Below, piece by piece: positions 1-8,061 of a stretch of DNA of 61,380 nucleotides. Both the position numbers and the translations under genes were made by a program. The stretch comes from CAZUXY01 sp964624235 (GTDB lineage: Bacteria; Spirochaetota; UBA4802; UBA5368), in contig CAZUXY010000026.1 of the NCBI GenBank assembly GCA_964624235.1, positions 1-61,380 of the forward strand. The letters are read 5' to 3'. Position 1 is the stretch's first letter. Every line of letters begins with the position of its first letter. Under the pieces are notes generated by a model, which did no database searches, was not told the DNA's origin, and saw nothing but the letters and a program-made list of their open reading frames with translations.

Positions 1-116
1 CTGTCTTTTTCAAGCCTGAATTCCGTCATGAGGGTTTTTTCACCGTACACGGTGGTTTTCATCCGTATTCCCGGAAGCGGGGTACGGTATCCGTCGTCAC
101 TCTTCTTCGTGAACAT
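1..116 (-). CDS. Cupin-domain protein, 5' part only (runs off the window)
   Basis: The ATG at 116-114 on the minus strand follows an AAGGAGAG ribosome site by four bases and opens a frame of 38 codons that leaves the window. The peptide starts MFTKKSDDGYRTPLPG and continues with TTVYGEKTLMTEFRLEKD. This resembles the N-terminus of small single-domain cupins, where a similar block precedes the metal-binding His motif. The metal ligands lie outside the window, so neither the fold nor the activity can be confirmed here. It is divergent from the acyl-CoA synthetase gene. Confidence 0.6.
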   Translation of the reverse strand, partial: MFTKKSDDGYRTPLPGIRMKTTVYGEKTLMTEFRLEKD

Positions 117-282
117 TTATCTCTCCTTTTCATCTTTTTATGCACCCGTATGGGGATTCGCATTCCCCCCTGTTCGGTACTTTCCGCATGGGAGACTTTT
201 CCTGTCACATTATTTACATCTTTTGTATATCCAGACGGACCACTGATTCAGGTCCGAATCCGGTTCACACCGTAATAATCAA

Positions 283-309
283 TTGACAGAAATACCGCTC
301 TCTGATAAT
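283..309 (+). promoter_or_regulatory. Candidate sigma-70 promoter for the small RNA
   Basis: TTGACA at 283-288 and GATAAT at 304-309 are separated by 15 bp, slightly short. Transcription would start near 316, a few bases before a hairpin that ends in nine T residues. No plus-strand protein gene lies directly in front of that hairpin. Confidence 0.4.
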
Positions 310-315
310 TCCGTC

Positions 316-397
316 ATTCAAGTGTGCAAGGCCCAGCTCTCTATTTTTTACCTCCCACTACATATACAGCGAGGTAACCGGGGCCTTGTTTTTTTTT
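316..397 (+). ncRNA. Candidate small RNA ending in an intrinsic terminator
   Basis: CAAGGCCC at 327-334 pairs perfectly with GGGCCTTG at 381-388. Inside it TACCTC (349-354) pairs with GAGGTA (371-376). The outer stem is followed directly by nine T (389-397). With the promoter at 283-309 this makes a self-contained transcript of about 80 nt in the divergent region between cupin and acyl-CoA synthetase genes. The apical loop contains a C-rich single-stranded stretch. I do not recognise it as 6S, tmRNA or SRP RNA. It could also be an attenuator or a terminator of read-through transcription. The remaining parts of 117-614 show no gene. Confidence 0.45.
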
Positions 398-527
398 GCC
401 CTTCCTGCCGAAAACCCCGTTGCCGGTTCTTTATACACCCCTGGTAATCAATCATTTTTATTTAAATATTCAACCCATTTTTTGCGCGTTTTCACCCCGT
501 TTTGCTGGTTTTATACCTGTTAATTCG

Positions 528-555
528 TTGACAGGACAGCATACCAAAATATCTT
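528..555 (+). promoter_or_regulatory. Candidate promoter of the acyl-CoA synthetase/merR operon
   Basis: TTGACA (528-533) and TATCTT (550-555) are 16 bp apart. The -10 box abuts a 22-bp inverted repeat (555-576), so a bound regulator would overlap the transcription start. The promoter lies about 60 bp before the start codon at 615. Confidence 0.35.
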
Positions 556-576
556 GCCAGTTAACGTAAACTGACA
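555..576 (+). promoter_or_regulatory. Inverted-repeat operator candidate
   Basis: TGCCAGTTAAC and GTAAACTGACA form a 22-bp inverted repeat with 9 of 11 positions matching. MerR-family regulators of fatty-acid and branched-chain catabolism (LiuR type) bind similar AC-GT-centred palindromes. A MerR gene is the second gene of this operon, so autoregulation is the obvious reading. This is inferred; binding is not shown. Confidence 0.4.
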
Positions 577-614
577 GAAGTTGTCATACATTTCAACCAG
601 ACGGGGGGAACGCA

Positions 615-2267
615 ATGTCCGCTTTCGTGTACAAAACCATAGGTCAGACCCTCAGGGAAACGGCGCGGAAATTCCCGGAAAATGACGCCCTGATATTTCC
701 CCAGACGGGACTTACACAGAACTATCGTGAATTTCTGGCATCCTGCGAGGCGGTCGCCAGGGGGTTTATGGCCCTGGGTATCGAGAGGGGCGAGCATGTT
801 TCGGTATGGACGACCAATCTCAGCGAGTGGGTGCACCTGCAGTTCGGCCTCGGCATGATAGGAGGGGTGCTGGTGACCGTGAATACGAACTACAAGGCGC
901 ACGAGCTGGAGTATATCATAAAACAGTCCGACTCCACCACCCTGGTGCTCATGGAAAAACACCGCGACACGAACTTCTACGAAATCACCGCTTCCGTGGT
1001 GAAGGAACTCGGCCGCTCGGCTCCCGGAAAGCTTTCCTCCCCGGAACTGCAGAAGCTTAAAAACGTCATTTACATAGGGGATCGCGTCAACACCCCGGGC
1101 ATGTACCGTTTCGAGGACATCCTGTCCATGGGAAAGAGCGTACGCGACGCCGACCTTCGCGCCCGTGAAGATAGCCTGGACCCGCATGATACCGTCAACA
1201 TGCAGTACACCTCGGGAACCACGGGGTTTCCCAAGGGCGTTATGCTCACCCATTATAATATCGTCAACAACGCCCGCATGGTGGGCGACGTCATGGGAAT
1301 GACCGAACGGGACCGGCTGCTCATACAGGTCCCCCTGTTCCATTGTTTCGGCTGCGTAATGAGCACGATGAACTGCGTCAGCCACGGGTCCGCCATGGTG
1401 GTACTGGAAAGCTTCGACCCGCTCTTGGCCCTCAAGACCATCGAAGCGGAAAAATGCACCGCGATAAACGGGGTGCCCACCATGTTTATCGCCATAGTGA
1501 ACCATGCCGACTTCGCCGGTTACGACCTGTCGAACCTGAGGACCGGCATCATGGCCGGGGCCCCCTGTCCCATAGAAACCATGAACCAGGTGCGCGATAA
1601 AATGCACTGCGAAGAGGTGGTCATCGCCTTCGGCCAGACCGAGTGTTCCCCCGTCATGACCATGACCAGGCGGGACGACCCGGTAAGCCTCAGGGTGTCC
1701 ACCGTGGGCCGGCTGCTGCCCGACATCGAGGGAAAGATCGTCGACCCCGAAACCGGCGAGGAGATGCCCGTCAATACGCAGGGCGAGATCGTGACCCGCA
1801 GCGAATGCGTCATGAAAGGATATTACAAGATGCCCGAGGCCACCGCCGCGGCGATCGACCGTGATGGCTGGCTGCATACCGGCGACCTGGGCACCGTCGA
1901 TGAAAACGGTTACTTCAAGGTCACCGGCCGCATCAAGGACATGATCATCCGCGGCGGCGAGAACATCTATCCCAGGGAAATCGAGGAGTTTTTGCACATG
2001 CACCCCAAAATCAACGACGTGCACGTGGTGGGGATTCCCGATCAAAAATACGGCGAACAGGTGCTGGCCGCGATAAAGCTGGCAGACGGAGAGACCGCAA
2101 CGGCGGAGGAAATGATTGAATACTGCCAGGGGAAAATCGCCCGCCACAAGATTCCGCGCTACTGGGAGTTTGTCGACGGCTACCCGATGACCGCCAGCGG
2201 GAAGGTGCAGAAATTCAAACTCAGGGAACACTATGCTGACAAGTACGATCCGGCGCTGAAGAACTGA
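615..2267 (+). CDS. Acyl-CoA synthetase, AMP-forming (FadD-like)
   Basis: This 550-residue member of the ANL adenylating family would activate a carboxylic acid, probably a fatty acid, to acyl-AMP and then the CoA thioester in the cytoplasm. It has the P-loop YTSGTTGFPKG near 197-207, the GWLHTGDL motif near 418 with the catalytic Asp, the hinge block VTGRIKDMIIRGGENIYP, and the C-terminal SGKVQK near 528 with the adenylating Lys. Length is normal for medium/long-chain ligases. The ATG at 615 follows GGGGGGAACGCA. The merR gene lies 80 bp downstream in the same direction, which suggests catabolic control. Chain-length preference cannot be read from the sequence. Confidence 0.93.
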   Translation: MSAFVYKTIGQTLRETARKFPENDALIFPQTGLTQNYREFLASCEAVARGFMALGIERGEHVSVWTTNLSEWVHLQFGLGMIGGVLVTVNTNYKAHELEYIIKQSDSTTLVLMEKHRDTNFYEITASVVKELGRSAPGKLSSPELQKLKNVIYIGDRVNTPGMYRFEDILSMGKSVRDADLRAREDSLDPHDTVNMQYTSGTTGFPKGVMLTHYNIVNNARMVGDVMGMTERDRLLIQVPLFHCFGCVMSTMNCVSHGSAMVVLESFDPLLALKTIEAEKCTAINGVPTMFIAIVNHADFAGYDLSNLRTGIMAGAPCPIETMNQVRDKMHCEEVVIAFGQTECSPVMTMTRRDDPVSLRVSTVGRLLPDIEGKIVDPETGEEMPVNTQGEIVTRSECVMKGYYKMPEATAAAIDRDGWLHTGDLGTVDENGYFKVTGRIKDMIIRGGENIYPREIEEFLHMHPKINDVHVVGIPDQKYGEQVLAAIKLADGETATAEEMIEYCQGKIARHKIPRYWEFVDGYPMTASGKVQKFKLREHYADKYDPALKN

Positions 2268-2277
2268 CCCCCTCAAT

Positions 2278-2326
2278 CCCCCCTGCCAGGGGGGACACAT
2301 AACAGGCGCGGCTGCGAATCCGCGCC
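2278..2326 (+). repeat. Two intercistronic hairpins
   Basis: CCCCCC (2278-2283) pairs with GGGGGG (2289-2294) around TGCCA. GGCGCGG (2305-2311) pairs with CCGCGCC (2320-2326). Neither is followed by a T run, so they look like mRNA-stabilising or attenuating stems between the synthetase and merR rather than a terminator. Confidence 0.5.
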
Positions 2327-2347
2327 TCAGGGGAAGGTTGTCAATAA

Positions 2348-2755
2348 ATGGAAATAAAGGAAGAACACAGGTATCTGAGCATCGGCGAGATAGCCTCACG
2401 GATCGAGATGAGCCAGAGGACCATACGCTACTATGAAGAGATAGGGCTCCTCAATTCGGTGAAGCGCATGGAAGGGGGGAAGCGCGTCTACACCGAAGAC
2501 GATTACCATCGCCTGAGGCTCATCAAGCGGCTCAAGATCCTCGGCCTGTCTCTTTCGGAGATGGAAGAACTGGAGGCCATCTGGTCCATCCACAAGTCCA
2601 ATGAAAAGGTGCTCAACCGCCTGCTGGAACTGCTGAATGGTCACCTTAATAACCTCAACGACCGGATAACCGAACTTGCCATCCTTAAAGATGAAATCGC
2701 CGAATACCGGGACCGCATCAGGAGCAAGCTGGGGACCTCGGATCAGCGGGATTGA
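2348..2755 (+). CDS. MerR-family transcriptional regulator
   Basis: 135 residues. The N-terminal winged helix-turn-helix (about 9-75) reads LSIGEIASRIEMSQRTIRYY, the classic MerR signature with the RTIRYYE block. The C-terminal 50 residues are Leu/Glu-rich and predicted coiled coil, the dimerisation helix. There is no Cys cluster for metals, so it is more likely to sense a CoA ester or another organic ligand. It is co-directional with the acyl-CoA synthetase and probably controls that operon through the palindrome at 555-576. The ligand is unknown. Confidence 0.9.
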   Translation: MEIKEEHRYLSIGEIASRIEMSQRTIRYYEEIGLLNSVKRMEGGKRVYTEDDYHRLRLIKRLKILGLSLSEMEELEAIWSIHKSNEKVLNRLLELLNGHLNNLNDRITELAILKDEIAEYRDRIRSKLGTSDQRD

Positions 2756-2756
2756 A

Positions 2757-2807
2757 AAGCCGGGCACGATAGTATCATGCTCTTTTTGACTTGGCAGAAC
2801 CCGGCTT
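2757..2807 (+). terminator. Hairpin terminator candidate after merR
   Basis: AAGCCGGG (2757-2764) pairs perfectly with CCCGGCTT (2800-2807). Nested within it, GCACGATA and TATCATGC (2764-2780) form a tight stem with one mismatch, followed by TCTTTTTG. Either stem could end the operon, and the inner one with its T run fits better. Confidence 0.45.
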
Positions 2808-2840
2808 CTGTATCACCGGAAATGCCGCATAAGAACTGAA

Positions 2841-3818
2841 ATGAAGACCTTCAACCACACACTGCGAAGCATACTTTCCGCGGTCCTGCTGACGCTGGCC
2901 TGCCTGTCATCGTGCGAACAGGTGCCGCTCTACGATACCGCAAAAAACGGTGTACCCATGATCTACGGCCTTTCTGACAACGGGGTCGACGGGCTGCTCG
3001 TGGTCGCCGGCGGCGACTATTACGCGGAATTCACCATCGGCGGCTACGGTATACCGGCGGCATCGGAGATCCTGCACGTGAACGGCCGCTCGAGAGTATT
3101 CATCGCCCGGGCCAACCAGATCTATACCCACGACGGCGAACGATACAACTCCAGTTGGAGCCCTTACAGTCTGCCCTATACCATATATTCCCTGGATTCG
3201 TGCGGGTCGAATACCTATATAGCCGTCGACAGCACCGGCGATTGTCTCTACCGCTGGGACGAGGATGGGAAAACGGCCGTCTCCCTGGGGAAAACCGCCG
3301 GTGACGCACCCCGCGTGGTACGGTATGAACCCGCTCTGGGGGCACTGTTCGTGGCCGGCGAACAGGGAGGAAATACCCCTGTATATGTAGTCACCGACGC
3401 GGCCGCCCTTCAGCTGGTGGTGTTAACCCTCGCCGCGACGCCCCGGTTTTTTCTGCGGGTATACGGCAGCAACGTTTACGTGGGACGGGAAAACGGCATT
3501 TACCTGAACGGCATAATCGGCGCCTATTTCACCGGTATCGGCATCCAGAGCTACGCCGCCTACGGTGAGACCGTGTGCTACGCGGCGGGACTCAGCGGCG
3601 CGCTGTTCATCTCACGTCTCGAGGGGACGGCCTTCGTCACCGACTACGCCTTCGCTTCGGCGGGCGGCGATATAGAGATCGCCGTACTGGACGATGACCA
3701 CCTGGCGGTGGGTATCACGAACTCGCCCTCGGATAACGGCCTGTATATATACCACAGGAGTAAAAAGTCGCTGAAAAAAATCTCCTCCCGTGGCATTTGG
3801 TCCCTCTACGTACAATAA
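2841..3818 (+). CDS. Predicted lipoprotein of unknown function, propeller-like
   Basis: 325 residues. A hydrophobic signal ends in a lipobox (LSSC, Cys about 25), so export and lipidation are likely. The mature part is rich in short beta-strand-like segments with recurring aromatic-Gly patterns (for example IYTHDGERYN, LYRWDEDGKT, IYLNGIIGAY, LYIYHRSKK), spaced roughly as in beta-propeller blades. There is no catalytic motif. It stands alone between the merR terminator and msrAB. I do not recognise a named family, and the propeller suggestion is inference. Confidence 0.75.
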   Translation: MKTFNHTLRSILSAVLLTLACLSSCEQVPLYDTAKNGVPMIYGLSDNGVDGLLVVAGGDYYAEFTIGGYGIPAASEILHVNGRSRVFIARANQIYTHDGERYNSSWSPYSLPYTIYSLDSCGSNTYIAVDSTGDCLYRWDEDGKTAVSLGKTAGDAPRVVRYEPALGALFVAGEQGGNTPVYVVTDAAALQLVVLTLAATPRFFLRVYGSNVYVGRENGIYLNGIIGAYFTGIGIQSYAAYGETVCYAAGLSGALFISRLEGTAFVTDYAFASAGGDIEIAVLDDDHLAVGITNSPSDNGLYIYHRSKKSLKKISSRGIWSLYVQ

Positions 3819-3978
3819 CACCGTCATAATCCCTGATTATCTTTATACAACATGCAGTCGTTTTCACGATCGTCCGGTTTCGGCCTGCGGTAAAAAACAT
3901 GCCGGTTTCCCCTCCGGCACTTGCCTCTGCACCTCTCCCTGCATATATTGATAAATCCAACTCCGGAGGAGGAATACA

Positions 3979-5046
3979 ATGCGCAAAACTGTGCTGATCG
4001 CGGCGGTGATCGCCGTCATCGCTTCCCAATGCGGTACGCCCGCGGGGGCGGAATTGAAAAAGGCCACCTTCGCCGGCGGATGTTTCTGGTGCATGGAGGC
4101 GTCGTTTGAAAAACTCGCGGGAGTGAAAAACGTGGTTTCCGGATACATGGGGGGTGTTGAAAAAAACCCTTCGTACCACGATGTTTCCAGGGGCAGAACC
4201 GGCCACCGGGAGGTGGTACAGGTCAGCTTTGATCCGGGAAAAATCAGTTATGAACGTCTGCTGGAGTTGTACTGGCGGCAGATAGACCCCACCGACCAGG
4301 GAGGACAGTTCGCCGACCGGGGAAAACAGTACCGCACCGCGATTTTTTATCACGATGAGGCACAGAAAAAACTCGCGGAAAAAAGCAAAATGGACCTCGA
4401 GCGGTCGGGCCGGTTCAGTAAACCCATCGTGACCGAAATCATCAGGGCGGGCGAGTTTCACCCCGCCGAGGAATACCACCAGGATTACCACAGAAAGAAC
4501 CCCCTGAGATACCGGTTCTACCGACGCGGATCGGGCAGGGAGGCGTTCCTGGAAAAAACATGGAGCAGGCAAATGAAAAGCACGACCATACACAGTGATA
4601 CACGATACAGAAAACCCACGGATGATGAATTAAGGAAGACTCTCAGTCCTTTACAATACAAAGTCGCCCGCGAGAACGGAACGGAACCGCCCTTCGACAA
4701 CACGTACTGGGACAACCATCGCGACGGCATCTATGTCGACATCGTATCGGGAGAGCCCCTGTTCAGCTCCCTGGACAAATTCGAATCGGGAACCGGATGG
4801 CCCAGTTTCACCAGGCCCCTGGAGCCTTCCAATATCGTAACGAAGACCGATCACGGATTTTTCATGGTGCGTACCGAGGTGAGAAGCCGTCACGGCAATA
4901 CGCACCTGGGACACGTCTTCAACGACGGCCCGGCGCCCACGGGGCTCAGGTACTGCATGAATTCGGCGGCGTTGAGGTTCATTCCCGCCGGCGACCTGGA
5001 AAAGGAAGGCTACGGGGAGTATCGCGCGCTGTTCGGGAAGAAGTGA
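3979..5046 (+). CDS. msrAB: Exported peptide methionine sulfoxide reductase MsrA-MsrB fusion
   Basis: 355 residues. A signal peptide (about 1-24) precedes an MsrA domain with catalytic GCFWC (Cys35 and Cys38) that reduces the S-sulfoxide of Met. A C-terminal MsrB domain (about 205-350) with the catalytic RYCMNS (Cys326) reduces the R form. The usual MsrB zinc CXXC positions are absent (SGEPLF where CGxPLF is common), so this is a zinc-free MsrB type. The protein would repair oxidised proteins in the periplasm. The ATG at 3979 follows GGAGGAGG. Single gene; the next gene is convergent 33 bp away. Confidence 0.95.
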   Translation: MRKTVLIAAVIAVIASQCGTPAGAELKKATFAGGCFWCMEASFEKLAGVKNVVSGYMGGVEKNPSYHDVSRGRTGHREVVQVSFDPGKISYERLLELYWRQIDPTDQGGQFADRGKQYRTAIFYHDEAQKKLAEKSKMDLERSGRFSKPIVTEIIRAGEFHPAEEYHQDYHRKNPLRYRFYRRGSGREAFLEKTWSRQMKSTTIHSDTRYRKPTDDELRKTLSPLQYKVARENGTEPPFDNTYWDNHRDGIYVDIVSGEPLFSSLDKFESGTGWPSFTRPLEPSNIVTKTDHGFFMVRTEVRSRHGNTHLGHVFNDGPAPTGLRYCMNSAALRFIPAGDLEKEGYGEYRALFGKK

Positions 5047-5078
5047 CACCGCATGATCCGACCGTTCACCTGGGCGAC

Positions 5079-5900
5079 TTACACCGCCGGCATCAGTTCG
5101 ACTTCCCGTGAGAGGGAACGCTGCATGCTGCCGACAGGGAGGGTAAGACGCACCGTGGTGAGCTCATCAGGCTCTATGGACAATACGTCATTTACGTCCA
5201 GGCCCATACCGATCAAGCTGCTGATAATGACCGCGTATCCCAGACCGAATCCCGATTCGCTGGTGTCGATGTTGTTGACGAAGAACTCGTGCTCCCGTCC
5301 CGCCGCCTGGTAGTGGAGGTATTCGTTCCTCTTCTGCTCTATGCGCTGCAGGTCCTGGGACAGGATGGGGGCGGTATTGCTGACGGTTATGACCAGGTGG
5401 CCGTTGGCACGTTCTATTTTAAGCGTAGTGGTGATGGCCCCGCTGCGGATTTCGTTGCGGATGTTCCGGTAACTGTAGAGCCGCGAAATTTTTCTCATTT
5501 CGTCTTCCGCGAGTTCGCGGTTTTCATCGTAGGCGCGGTTCGACAGGGAGATATAGACCGATTCCTGGTCGAGGATTTCTCTTACCTCGGCCGATATGTG
5601 GCCGTCACTGACGATCGAAGAGGCATACTTCTCGAAATCGTCTCTCCCCATGCGGAGCCTCACGTTCGGCGACATTTCTGTATTGAATATCTTTTGGACC
5701 AGCTCTTTCCTGATAATCAGGTATTTATAGTTCGCCTTGATGGCGTTCTTCACCAGTTCGTCGACGCAGGTAAGGAGGGCGTCGGTGCATTCCACCGCCC
5801 CGGCTTCTTCGAGATATTCGACCAGTAACTGGTGGATATTTTCTTTCGCTTTCTTGTTGTAAGTGTTGATGATGATTCTGGTTTTCTTCTTCGACGCCAT
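5079..5900 (-). CDS. Soluble HATPase-domain protein of unknown role
   Basis: From the preferred ATG at 5900 (MASKKK) the protein has 273 residues; the frame stays open upstream to 6005, but without homologous-looking sequence. It has a GHKL-type ATP-binding site: an N-box-like DELVKNAIKAN (about 47-57) and a G-box GFGLGYAVI (about 215-223), with a charged helical insertion between them. There is no membrane segment, phospho-acceptor His domain or receiver domain. It might be an anti-sigma-type kinase or a regulator working with a separate partner. No partner is adjacent, so the function is unassigned. Confidence 0.75.
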   Translation of the reverse strand: MASKKKTRIIINTYNKKAKENIHQLLVEYLEEAGAVECTDALLTCVDELVKNAIKANYKYLIIRKELVQKIFNTEMSPNVRLRMGRDDFEKYASSIVSDGHISAEVREILDQESVYISLSNRAYDENRELAEDEMRKISRLYSYRNIRNEIRSGAITTTLKIERANGHLVITVSNTAPILSQDLQRIEQKRNEYLHYQAAGREHEFFVNNIDTSESGFGLGYAVIISSLIGMGLDVNDVLSIEPDELTTVRLTLPVGSMQRSLSREVELMPAV

Positions 5901-6058
5901 GACGATACTCTCTGTACTCGCAGAATTTTCAGTTTTACTGCAACCGGGAATGACCCCTCGGCCTCCGCACGCGATTTCTTGGACATAAGGTATCGATGTA
6001 TTCACCCCTGGCTGTGAAGAAATAATGAAGGGCGGGTCAAAATGCTGTTATTAATGAA

Positions 6059-6087
6059 GCGCCCGACGGAACCGTCCCGGCGGGCGC
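6059..6087 (-). terminator. GC-rich hairpin downstream of wrbA
   Basis: GCGCCCG (6059-6065) pairs with CGGGCGC (6081-6087). An inner GACGG-AA-CCGTC stem is also possible. On the minus strand it follows the wrbA stop by about 45 bp and is followed by TTCATTAATAA. The T run is weak, so terminator status is tentative. Confidence 0.35.
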
Positions 6088-6132
6088 AGAAGAGACATAA
6101 TCAATGTCAGTCGTCGTTCATGCAGGCATGCA

Positions 6133-6744
6133 TCACCTTATAAGCCGTGACGCGATATCGGCCGCATGGCGCCCCTGGAAGCGGGCCCCGGCAAGTTCGT
6201 TTTCGCTGGGAAGCCGTTCCCCCTTCCCGCCGGCGATAGTGGACGCGCCGTAAGGTGAACATCCCGACATTTCATCAATCCGCATCTGCCCCTGGAAGGC
6301 GTAAGGCAGGCCCGCGATCACCATGCCGTGGTGCAGCAGGGTAATGTGAAAACTGAGTATGGTGGATTCCTGACCGCCGTGCTGGGTGGCGCTGGAGGTG
6401 AACACGCTCCCCACCTTCCCGATTAGCGCCCCCTTCTCCCACAGGGGACCCGTCGAATCCAGGAATGAACGCATCTGCGCGATCATGTTGCCGAAACGGG
6501 TCGGCGTGCCGAAAATCACCGCATCGGCGGTCTCCAGGTCGTTGAGCGTGGCCTCGGGAATATGGATGAAGGCTTTCTGTGCGGCCGCGATACCCGTCTT
6601 TTCCAGCAGTTCCGCCGGGAGTATTTCGGGCACCCTGAGCAGCACCGGAACGGCCCCTTTCACCTCCCTGACCCCCTCGGCCACGGCTTCGGCCATGCGG
6701 TAGATATGGCCGTAGGCGGAATAAAAAATTATCGGTATTCTCAT
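6133..6744 (-). CDS. wrbA: NAD(P)H:quinone oxidoreductase, WrbA family
   Basis: 203 residues, the normal WrbA length. The flavodoxin-like fold is shown by the N-terminal FMN phosphate loop SAYGHIYRMAEAVAEG, the TPTRFGNMIAQMRSFLD block, and TQHGGQESTILSFH, all typical of WrbA. The enzyme reduces quinones by two electrons with bound FMN and protects against semiquinone stress in the cytoplasm. The ATG at 6744 is preceded by AAAAAAGGAG. It appears monocistronic, with a hairpin after the gene. Confidence 0.95.
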   Translation of the reverse strand: MRIPIIFYSAYGHIYRMAEAVAEGVREVKGAVPVLLRVPEILPAELLEKTGIAAAQKAFIHIPEATLNDLETADAVIFGTPTRFGNMIAQMRSFLDSTGPLWEKGALIGKVGSVFTSSATQHGGQESTILSFHITLLHHGMVIAGLPYAFQGQMRIDEMSGCSPYGASTIAGGKGERLPSENELAGARFQGRHAADIASRLIR

Positions 6745-6945
6745 GGTAATCTCCTTTTTTGTAAAAAATTCGGTAGTAAATATATAAATATACCCCCGTC
6801 AGCAGGAGGAGTCAAATGCGCTACCCGGCGGTCTTTAGCCCGAAATAGTCCTTGAGCGGTGCGACCGGACATGATAGGAAGAGATCACCGGCCCCCTGAA
6901 AGGGCCGCCGGTAACCAGGCATATACACACATAAAGGAGCATATC

Positions 6946-7611
6946 ATGGCAACCAGAAGGTCAATAGTCGTCAGCGCGTCAGAAGACAGGCTGGAAAAAC
7001 TCATAGAGGACCGCCTTAAACCCGGTGCGGACAAGGAAACCATCGACAACCGCATATGGGACCTCTTCGGCGAGGAGTGGTGCGTCATGTTCACCGACCT
7101 TGCCGGTTTTTCCCGCAACGTCGCAAAATTCGGCATTATACATTTTCTGCAGACCATCCACGAGGCGGAGCGCCTGCTCATACCCATCATCGAAGACCAT
7201 GACGGAATACTGTTGAAGGTGGAGGGGGACTCGTTCCTGGTGATTTTCCGCAATGTGCGCAAAGCGCTGCAGTGTTCAGTCAGCATGCAGAAGGAGCTGC
7301 GCCGTTACAACGCCGACCGTCCCGACGAGGAAAAAGTGCTGCTGTGTGTGGGCCTGGGATACGGCAAGATGCTGCGCATCGGCGACGCCGATGTCTTCGG
7401 CGCCGAGGTGAACGCCGCCAGCAAACTCGGCGAAGACACGGCGGAGGCATGGGAAACCCTGGTGACCCAGACGGTGAAAGAGCGCGCCAGCGACATCCCC
7501 GGGATTTCCTTCGTAGAGATCGACGAAGTCCCTCCCGGCGCGGGTAAGGCTTATCGCATGGTCCACACCACCACCGTGCAGGGATGCCGTGATACCGGAA
7601 AAGGTGCGTAG
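6946..7611 (+). CDS. Class III adenylate/guanylate cyclase-domain protein
   Basis: The start at 6946 follows AAAGGAG and gives 221 residues, a stand-alone catalytic domain without membrane or sensor region. Metal-binding Asp are at 51 (VMFTDLAGFS) and 95 (KVEGDSFLVIF); Lys91 sits at the purine-contact position. In the GAEVNAASKLGE block the transition-state Asn is present (156), but the Arg four residues later is Lys160, which would weaken activity or change the reaction. The downstream deacylase overlaps it by 23 bp. A class I adenylate cyclase lies only 1.3 kb away. Confidence 0.88.
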   Translation: MATRRSIVVSASEDRLEKLIEDRLKPGADKETIDNRIWDLFGEEWCVMFTDLAGFSRNVAKFGIIHFLQTIHEAERLLIPIIEDHDGILLKVEGDSFLVIFRNVRKALQCSVSMQKELRRYNADRPDEEKVLLCVGLGYGKMLRIGDADVFGAEVNAASKLGEDTAEAWETLVTQTVKERASDIPGISFVEIDEVPPGAGKAYRMVHTTTVQGCRDTGKGA

Positions 7612-8056
7612 AGTCCTCGACCGTTACGGCCTGGCCGCCCTGGAGTTCGAAGAGGGCAGTACCCCCACGGCCCTTCTGGCGGCGCAAAAAATAGGTGTCG
7701 CTACGGGACAGATCGCCAAGTCCATACTCATGCGGGGAAAGAACGGCTCTTTCTGCCTGGTCGTCGCGCCGGGCGACCGGAAGATATCCACCGCGAAACT
7801 GAAAGCGGTCATCGGGGTGAAGGCGCGTATGGCGGCGCCAGAAGAAATCCTGGAGGTCATGGGTTTTGCCGTGGGCGGCGTGTGTCCCTTCGGTCTCGAC
7901 GGTATCGAGATTATACTGGACGAAGGTCTGAAGGTGTACGATACGGTGTATCCCGCTGCGGGCACCAGCGCCTCCGGGGTGCCCGTTTCCCCCCTCAGGC
8001 TCGCCGAAATAACCGGGGGGAAGTTCCGTGACGTGACGGCGGCCTCTGCCCCTTAG
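7589..8056 (+). CDS. YbaK/ProX-type aminoacyl-tRNA deacylase
   Basis: 155 residues from a GTG start at 7589, overlapping the cyclase gene by 23 bp. It has the family's Lys in QIAKSILMRG (Lys44), the GGVCPFGL block, and VYPAAGTSASGVPV near the C-terminus. Such proteins hydrolyse mischarged tRNA (Cys- or Ala-tRNAPro) in trans. Which tRNA it edits cannot be read here. Translational coupling with the cyclase is likely from the overlap. Confidence 0.9.
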   Translation: MIPEKVRRVLDRYGLAALEFEEGSTPTALLAAQKIGVATGQIAKSILMRGKNGSFCLVVAPGDRKISTAKLKAVIGVKARMAAPEEILEVMGFAVGGVCPFGLDGIEIILDEGLKVYDTVYPAAGTSASGVPVSPLRLAEITGGKFRDVTAASAP

Positions 8057-8061
8057 GCTCC

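Noticed and set aside
561..2399. Very long minus-strand open frame opposite the acyl-CoA synthetase
   Set aside because: It is antisense to a gene with complete family motifs, is His/Val-rich with poor composition and has no ribosome site.
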